Below, piece after piece: positions 59,124 to 64,000 of a stretch of DNA of 64,000 nt (position 1 is its first letter; the number at the start of each line of letters is the position of its first letter). The translations under genes were made by a program, and so were the position numbers. Below the pieces are notes generated by a model. It was not told the origin of the DNA, searched no databases, and saw only the letters and a list, made by a program, of their open reading frames with translations. Origin of the DNA: Mucilaginibacter sp. cycad4 (GTDB lineage Bacteria; Bacteroidota; Bacteroidia; Sphingobacteriales; Sphingobacteriaceae); the NCBI RefSeq assembly GCF_034263275.1, contig NZ_CP139559.1, forward strand, positions 4,836,001 through 4,900,000, read 5' to 3'.

Positions 59124-60605
59124 CAATGTCATTAAGTTAAGGGAAAATAGTTGAGGGTTAGTATTCTTAAGGAAGAAAAAGGGAATAAAAAGGATTGTAG
59201 TAAGTAGTTTTGAATCGACTAAAACACAAAACACCACTACAACCTTAATGGCCAGGACCGAGATAAAAATAGGAATAAAAATTATTTCCGAACTAAAAAG
59301 CTTTGTTTCTTTAATTGTCCAGAACGAACCTCTGTTGAATAATTTCAGAAAGTCTGAAAAAGACTTCACCCGAAATAGAAAACTCCCCTTTGAACGACTT
59401 GTTTTACTTATAGTTAAGCTCTGTAAGAAAACACTTAGCATAGAACTTGAAAAGTTTTTTGAAGAATTAGGAGGTCAGAGTCCCTGCTCAGTAAGCGCCT
59501 TTACCCAACAACGTATAAAATTAAAAGCATCTTTCTTTTACTGGTGGAACAATGTTCTATTAAGCAGTTATTACCATCATGCGAAGCAGGGGGATATAAA
59601 ACGTTGGAAGGGTTTTCGGGTAGTTTCCGCAGATGGTTCTAACGTCAGTTTAGTAAACACACCTGTGCTAAGCAATTATTTTGGAGGTGCAAGCAATCAG
59701 AGTGGGTGTTTCGTACAAGCAAAGACATTTTACCACTATGACGTGCTGAATGAGCTTGTTCTGATGTCCCGGATCATGCCTTATCGTTATGGTGAGGTAC
59801 CAATGGCTTATGATGCGATAGAACAACTGAAAAAAGATATGCTGGTTATTTATGACCGGAATTTTTGCAGTTATAAGATGTTTGCCTTGCATCTGTGGGC
59901 TGAAGAGGAAATCAAATTTGTCATCAGGGGAAAGAATGATCAGAATATGATAAAGGATTTCATAGCAGGAGGTAAACACACGGCCATTGTTTACTTAGCC
60001 CCTGTAACTACAGCTATCAAATCATTAAAAGAGAGTGGGTTTATCACAACCAATAAAACATTATTAAAACTGAGATTGGTACGGGTAGAACTGGAAAACG
60101 CGGTAGAGGTGCTGGTAACCAATCTTTGGGAAGAAGAAGGTTATCCCAATAGTGAATTTAAGGCGCTTTACTTTTTGAGATGGGGCGTAGAAACTAATAT
60201 ATCGATTCAGAAAAATATCCTGCAATTGGAAGCTTTCAGCGGCCTAACCGTTGAATCGGTTGAGCAGGACTTTTATGCAACTGTATTCATGACCAACCTA
60301 CATGCTGTTTTAATAAAAGATGCTCAAGCATCGGTAGATAATAATCTGATAAATAGAAAATATCCCATGAAAGTGAATAAAAATAAGTCCTTTGGAAAGT
60401 TAAAGATTAATTTAGTGGCTATTTTCAACGACAATAATGCCGATCACATTTTAGAGGTATTACACAAACATTTTATCAGAGATATATTGCCCGTGAGAAA
60501 AGATAGAACCTTTCCACGAGTCAGAAAAAACAGGCAAACAAATAGTAAACACCGAACTTATTCTAACTTTAAACCAGCTTATTAACCCTTAACTTAATGA
60601 CATTG
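59124..60605. mobile_element. IS4-family insertion sequence, intact
   Basis: 20-bp perfect terminal inverted repeats, CAATGTCATTAAGTTAAGGG at the left and its complement at 60586-60605, flanked by the 9-bp duplication ACCTCTGGC. One transposase gene fills the inside. Length 1482 bp. The perfect ends and duplication suggest a recent insertion. Confidence 0.95.
59248..60585 (+). CDS. IS4-family transposase
   Basis: 445 residues. DDE triad: Asp in VVSADGSNV, Asp in VIYDRNFCSYK and Glu in the IS4 signature Y-x2-R-x3-E-x6-K, read here as YFLRWGVETNISIQK. The stop codon touches the right terminal repeat. Intact, with no frameshift. Confidence 0.96.
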   Translation: MARTEIKIGIKIISELKSFVSLIVQNEPLLNNFRKSEKDFTRNRKLPFERLVLLIVKLCKKTLSIELEKFFEELGGQSPCSVSAFTQQRIKLKASFFYWWNNVLLSSYYHHAKQGDIKRWKGFRVVSADGSNVSLVNTPVLSNYFGGASNQSGCFVQAKTFYHYDVLNELVLMSRIMPYRYGEVPMAYDAIEQLKKDMLVIYDRNFCSYKMFALHLWAEEEIKFVIRGKNDQNMIKDFIAGGKHTAIVYLAPVTTAIKSLKESGFITTNKTLLKLRLVRVELENAVEVLVTNLWEEEGYPNSEFKALYFLRWGVETNISIQKNILQLEAFSGLTVESVEQDFYATVFMTNLHAVLIKDAQASVDNNLINRKYPMKVNKNKSFGKLKINLVAIFNDNNADHILEVLHKHFIRDILPVRKDRTFPRVRKNRQTNSKHRTYSNFKPAY

Positions 60606-60825
60606 ACCTCTGGCACACTAAAAAAATCCTTTTATTTTATTTTCTACAAACCTTTAGCACCTCTGGTGCTGCTTATCAATCCATTTAATAGGATTACTTC
60701 TTAATGACCACGATAATTTGGCAATAATTCCAAATTCGTATAATTCGATTAATTGTCGTTCGTTTACACGACATTCGTGTATAAATTTTTCTCTATTATT
60801 TTCAAATAGATTGCCCCTACACATT
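60606..60825. repeat. Continuation of the split CAGAGG element with a 13-bp palindrome
   Basis: Contains the second target-duplication copy (60606-60614), the AT-rich stretch ACTAAAAAAATCCTTTT.., and the perfect palindrome GCACCTCTGGTGC at 60657-60669. A minus-strand 60-codon frame (60654-60836, TTG start, overlapping the next gene's stop) spans the remainder. On the minus strand the palindrome reads GCACCAGAGGTGC, related to GTGCCAGAGGTACAC across the IS junction. I regard it as a dispersed-repeat candidate, not a confirmed gene. Confidence 0.5.
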
Positions 60826-61314
60826 CTACTTCGCAAACATAACCTTCATTGCAGTTACCTGTTTTATACAACGTGCCGGCTTCTTTTCATCCTGAACAAT
60901 AATGCGGAAGGGGCCGTCAGCCGGGGCTAAGGGCTGTCCATCAATTTTATCAGCAAGAATGATGGCACGGTCGGTAAAACCCTTGTCCAGTTCGGCGAGG
61001 GCAAATAGCACCTGGTAACCGTCACTGGCTTCTACTAAAAGGTATTTAGCCAGGTTTTCGCCGCGTAATTCGGGGCCTAAAGTAACACCTGCTTTTGCTA
61101 ATATTTCAGATACTGTCACGCCCAAATAAGTATGGTCTTTTCCATCGCGATCTTTACGGGTTACTGTTGTTTGCTTGTATTGTTGCAGATCCGCCCTGCC
61201 AATGGTTAGCGGATTTGTTACTTCTCCGGTTACTTTTACTACTGCTTCTTTTGTTTGGGCCCGGGTCGCTAAACCGGCTATCAGTAACAACAATATAAGG
61301 GTATATTTTTTCAT
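60826..61314 (-). CDS. Secreted molybdopterin-binding-domain protein
   Basis: 162 residues. Signal peptide (KKYTLILLLLIAGLATRAQ), then a sulphite-oxidase-like fold fragment: VVKVTGEVTNPLTIGRADLQQY, DRDGKDHTYLGVTVSEIL, YLLVEASDGYQVLFALAELD, RAIILADKIDGQPLAPADGPFRIIVQDEKKPARCIKQV. It is shorter than catalytic sulphite oxidases and I see no clear molybdenum-ligating Cys motif, so cofactor binding is uncertain. Lies 11 bp after the cytochrome c peroxidase gene and may be co-transcribed. Confidence 0.75.
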   Translation of the reverse strand: MKKYTLILLLLIAGLATRAQTKEAVVKVTGEVTNPLTIGRADLQQYKQTTVTRKDRDGKDHTYLGVTVSEILAKAGVTLGPELRGENLAKYLLVEASDGYQVLFALAELDKGFTDRAIILADKIDGQPLAPADGPFRIIVQDEKKPARCIKQVTAMKVMFAK

Positions 61315-61325
61315 GTGTATGATGT

Positions 61326-62468
61326 TTAATTTTTTGTTGACTGATGCGGATCTGCAAACCGCTTATCGGTTATAAAGGTAGAATCGGTAAGCATATTCAG
61401 AAAGGCTATCAGTTGTTTTTTTTCTTCAGGCAACAGTTTCAGCGAATGCCCTCCAACTTCGTTTGATTCGCCCTGTAAAAAAGCACTTAGCGATACCGAT
61501 TGCTTAATATGTTCGCTGTAATGGTCTACAACTTCATCAAGTGTTTTAAAACGACCGTCGTGCATATACGGTGCAGTTAAGGCAATATTACGCAGTGTTG
61601 GTACTTTAAAACGGCCCCTATCGGTAACCAAGCCGGTAAACGCGGCCATGCCTTCATCTTTTGAAATGCTATCAAGGCCGTTATTATGAAAAAGCTCGAG
61701 ATAGGTTTTTGGTCCGCCGTGGCAATGAGTACAATTAGCGCCGCGGATCCCTTTTTCCGGATCAGGGCCCCGGTTAAAAAGCTCCATTCCTTTCAGTTCA
61801 TCGCTGGTTGGTTTATAAGCATTGCGCAGATAGCGATCATAACGCGAATCCGCCGAAATCAATGTCCGCTCAAATTGCGAAATTGCTTTTACTATACGTT
61901 CGCCGGTTATGGTACTATCGCCATAAACAATTTTAAAAAGGGTGGGATATAGCTTGGTGTTGCTCAGTTTTTGTACAGACACCTGTATGGATTGCCCCAT
62001 TTCATGCGGGTTGGTCAGCGGAAAAGCAGCCTGCTCTTCCAAACTGGCAGCCCGGCCATCCCAAAAGAATTTACGGGTCCATAGCAGGTTAGCCAGCGAC
62101 ATGGAATTACGTGTTGCCAATCCATTATTAACACCTACGCTTAAAGCCCGGCCATCAGTAAATGCTTTTGATTGCTGGTGACAACTGCCACACGATATAG
62201 TGTTGGTTGCGGATAGTTTAGGTTCGTAAAAAAGTAAACGACCTAAATAAACACCCTGCTGCGTGGTGGGATTATTGGCAGGTACATTGATGCGATTGCC
62301 GAAATTGGCAGGGTAATTAAATACATAATCGCCCATGGGGACAACCGGCCCGGTGCCGGTATATGCTGTTAAACCGGCAACAATAAGTAAAAGGCAAAGC
62401 ACGAACCAGACTTTGCCCTTGCGCAGGAAAAATGGTAGTTTATGCTTTGCCTTTCGATTATTTTTCAC
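61326..62468 (-). CDS. Di-haem cytochrome c peroxidase (MauG/CcpA family)
   Basis: About 380 residues from a GTG at 62468. Longer reading to 62561 puts a REP repeat in the coding sequence (MRGTKQSPIS...), so I reject that start. N-terminal membrane helix (VWFVLCLLLIVAGLTAY), then two c-type haem motifs CGSCHQQ (about 120) and CTHCHGG (about 245), the signature TRNSMSLANLLWTRKFFWDGRA, FTGLVTDRGRFKVPTLRNIALTAPYMHDGRFKTLDEVVDHY. The family reduces peroxide with electrons from small cytochromes or performs protein oxidation in the periplasm. Followed by a molybdopterin-domain gene and preceded by a TonB receptor gene, all minus strand. Confidence 0.93.
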   Translation of the reverse strand: MKNNRKAKHKLPFFLRKGKVWFVLCLLLIVAGLTAYTGTGPVVPMGDYVFNYPANFGNRINVPANNPTTQQGVYLGRLLFYEPKLSATNTISCGSCHQQSKAFTDGRALSVGVNNGLATRNSMSLANLLWTRKFFWDGRAASLEEQAAFPLTNPHEMGQSIQVSVQKLSNTKLYPTLFKIVYGDSTITGERIVKAISQFERTLISADSRYDRYLRNAYKPTSDELKGMELFNRGPDPEKGIRGANCTHCHGGPKTYLELFHNNGLDSISKDEGMAAFTGLVTDRGRFKVPTLRNIALTAPYMHDGRFKTLDEVVDHYSEHIKQSVSLSAFLQGESNEVGGHSLKLLPEEKKQLIAFLNMLTDSTFITDKRFADPHQSTKN

Positions 62469-62485
62469 GTTGATTTTACAAAACC

Positions 62486-62565
62486 GTCGTTGCCAGGTAC
62501 GCAGCAATCCCAAACTATACAGGGCGGATCTGCTAATCGGGGATTGCTTCGTACCTCGCAATGAC
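62486..62565. repeat. REP doublet, family B copy 3
   Basis: GTCGTTGCCAGGTACGCAGC.. and ..GCTTCGTACCTCGCAATGAC; in reverse orientation it matches 27099-27178 along its whole length. It lies between the TonB receptor stop and the cytochrome c peroxidase start and is read through by the false long start of the latter. Confidence 0.85.
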
Positions 62566-62591
62566 GTGGGATTAACTGTTGTACCTTAAAA

Positions 62592-64000
62592 TTAGTAGTT
62601 AAAAATCACGTTGGCAAAGTAATTTCTGCCTATTTCCGGGTAGCCTTCAACCAATGTGTAATTCCTGTCGAAAAGGTTGTTAACACCGCCTTCAACAGCA
62701 AACCCTTTAACTAATGTGATATGTGCTTTTACATTGGTTAAATAAAACGCTCCGGAGATTGTACCGTAGCTGGTGCTGTACCTTTTTGAGTTATACTCTT
62801 CAGATGCCAGGATATACAACTTGGCAAGCGGCGAATATTGCAAGGATGCAAAAACCTTGTTTTTTGGCACATCAGTAAAACGGATCTGCGGGGCCGAAAG
62901 GTTATTGCGCACTATCAAAGTGTAATTAGCGTCAACCCTTAGCTGCCGAATAATAGGATAACCAACTGCAAACTCGGCACCATAGTATTCAGCACGGCCA
63001 ACATTCTGCACCTGCGATTGATTAGTTTTAGTCACCGGATCAACTGCTACGTTATTTACTGTTTGGATACTATTGTTGATCTTGCTGTAAAAACCAGATG
63101 CCTGCACCGAAAGTTTGCCGCCAATGAGCGAGTGATAGCTCAAGTCATAATTCAGTGCGTCTTCTGCTTTCAAATCCGGGTTAGGAATGGCAGTGCCAAA
63201 TTTAAAGGAATAGCGGTCTTTAATAGTCGCGAACCTGGTTTTACGTGCTACCGAAAAGCTTAAAGAGTTGGCATTGTCAATATCATATTGTATCAAGCCC
63301 TGAACATTCCAGGCGCCGTTGCTATTAGCCGGCAAATCGCTTATAGTGCTATTGGTATATTGTTGTGCCTGGGTGCTGCGCCTGTCGTTATAGGCTACGC
63401 CTGCGTTTACCTTTAAGGCTGATGTTATATGGTAAGTATCTTCGGCACCTATGTAAAAATTGTTATCAGCATCGCGGCGGGTCGGCTCGCCTATGTTATG
63501 CTCCCGGTGCACATCCTGCTTAAAATGGGCTGCCACACTGAAGTTGTTATTCTTGAGGTCGGTATTTTCAAATGTTACGTTGCCGCCTAAAGTATAATCG
63601 TCATAAATACTTCTGAAAGCGTAGGGTTTGGTTATGGTGTTGTATGATGCGTTATCATAACTGTCAATCTCGTTCTTAAATTGGTCATAATACCAACGGC
63701 TTTTGATCACGTTGGTACTGTTGATCTTGTTGTTGCTTAACAGGTACAAGCCGCGAGTGTCCCAGTTTGGCCATTTCCAGTAACGCGGGCTTTTAAATAA
63801 TGAGTTTTGTGTATCATCGCCAGCATAAACAGGTGTACCTTTTGTACCATGATGATAGGTATAACCTATTGCATATTCCTGTGACGCTGTAGGGGTAAAA
63901 CCAATTTTTCCGCTCAGGTCAACATCATTACTATATGAGTTATCACGGTGACCGCCATCTTCATTTTTAACGGGTATAAACTTTGATGATAATGGAAAGT
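62592..64000 (-). CDS. TonB-dependent outer-membrane receptor, C-terminal part
   Basis: The reading frame is open to the window edge (the methionine at 63749 is internal: in-frame residues GGHRDNSYSNDVDLSG and YAIGYTYHHGTKGTPVYAGD precede it). Only the beta-barrel is seen: alternating strands (FSVAAHFKQDV, NFYIGAEDTYHIT, SLSFSVARKTRF), and the classic ending FAVEGGVNNLFDRNYTLVEGYPEIGRNYFANVIFNY with a C-terminal aromatic. Substrate unknown; the pairing with a cytochrome c peroxidase and a molybdopterin-type protein suggests metal or cofactor uptake. The plug domain lies beyond the window. Confidence 0.9.
   Translation of the reverse strand, partial: FPLSSKFIPVKNEDGGHRDNSYSNDVDLSGKIGFTPTASQEYAIGYTYHHGTKGTPVYAGDDTQNSLFKSPRYWKWPNWDTRGLYLLSNNKINSTNVIKSRWYYDQFKNEIDSYDNASYNTITKPYAFRSIYDDYTLGGNVTFENTDLKNNNFSVAAHFKQDVHREHNIGEPTRRDADNNFYIGAEDTYHITSALKVNAGVAYNDRRSTQAQQYTNSTISDLPANSNGAWNVQGLIQYDIDNANSLSFSVARKTRFATIKDRYSFKFGTAIPNPDLKAEDALNYDLSYHSLIGGKLSVQASGFYSKINNSIQTVNNVAVDPVTKTNQSQVQNVGRAEYYGAEFAVGYPIIRQLRVDANYTLIVRNNLSAPQIRFTDVPKNKVFASLQYSPLAKLYILASEEYNSKRYSTSYGTISGAFYLTNVKAHITLVKGFAVEGGVNNLFDRNYTLVEGYPEIGRNYFANVIFNY

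Noticed and set aside
60826..61314. Full sulphite oxidase subunit
   Set aside because: Too short and lacking a recognisable molybdenum-ligating Cys; only the domain fold is supported.

Overview
The window is chromosomal DNA from a member of the Bacteroidota, most likely Sphingobacteriaceae (Mucilaginibacter/Pedobacter type; this is inference from gene content, not a database match). Supporting signs are the type IX secretion/gliding core genes (gldK-gldL-gldM-gldN, gldB, a PorW/SprE-type lipoprotein), a secreted protease ending in a type IX sorting domain, an ATP synthase operon lacking the beta and epsilon genes, a DUF4271-hemD pair, TAnnTTTG-type -7 promoter boxes and many lipoprotein signals.

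Layout. 1-6 kb: 3' part of a photolyase, a small DUF5648-like secreted protein, two FKBP-type prolyl isomerase lipoproteins, a MarR regulator and a gamma-glutamyltransferase. 6-13.7 kb: outer-membrane barrel protein, a 1246-residue T9SS-sorted subtilisin, nadE, gldB and a small membrane protein. 13.7-15.9 kb: accessory islet holding a REP-associated tyrosine transposase (RAYT) between inverted REPs, an internally deleted derivative of it, and a MltR/HEPN-like gene bracketed by a 77-bp duplication of the atpG 3' end and terminator. 15.9-21.8 kb: atpZ-(128-aa membrane protein)-atpB-E-F-H-A-G on the minus strand. 21.8-29.1 kb: PorW/SprE, PBP1A and uvrC. 29.1-36.7 kb: small secreted protein, gldN-M-L-K, hemD, DUF4271. 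36.8-44 kb: hemW, fasciclin, two tandem cupin_8 paralogues, PhyH dioxygenase divergent from an AraC regulator, NMN adenylyltransferase-like protein, NTF2-like protein. 44-50.7 kb: PfkB sugar kinase, VWA protein, MoxR-type AAA ATPase, metallophosphoesterase, UbiA-like protein and methyltransferase. 50.9-52.3 kb: intact IS3-family element. 52.4-56.7 kb: response regulator, histidine kinase and an S9-peptidase homologue that has lost its catalytic Ser and His. 56.8-64 kb: TPR protein, DUF4286, an intact IS4-family element, a molybdopterin-domain protein, a di-heme cytochrome c peroxidase and the C-terminal part of a TonB-dependent receptor running off the window.

The most unusual signals are non-coding. 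(1) At two places (photolyase and atpG) a small convergent cargo gene sits directly behind a housekeeping gene, and the last 77-91 bp of that gene are repeated on the far side of the cargo. (2) About nine intergenic gaps are filled by roughly 80-170 bp imperfect palindromes made of iterated 5-8 bp words; the architecture is shared but the words differ at every locus. (3) Three or more REP-like palindrome families are present, one tied to the RAYT, one shaping a false N-terminus on the cytochrome c peroxidase gene. (4) A two-component operon begins with an apparent S9 pseudoprotease. No tRNA, rRNA or CRISPR array was recognised.
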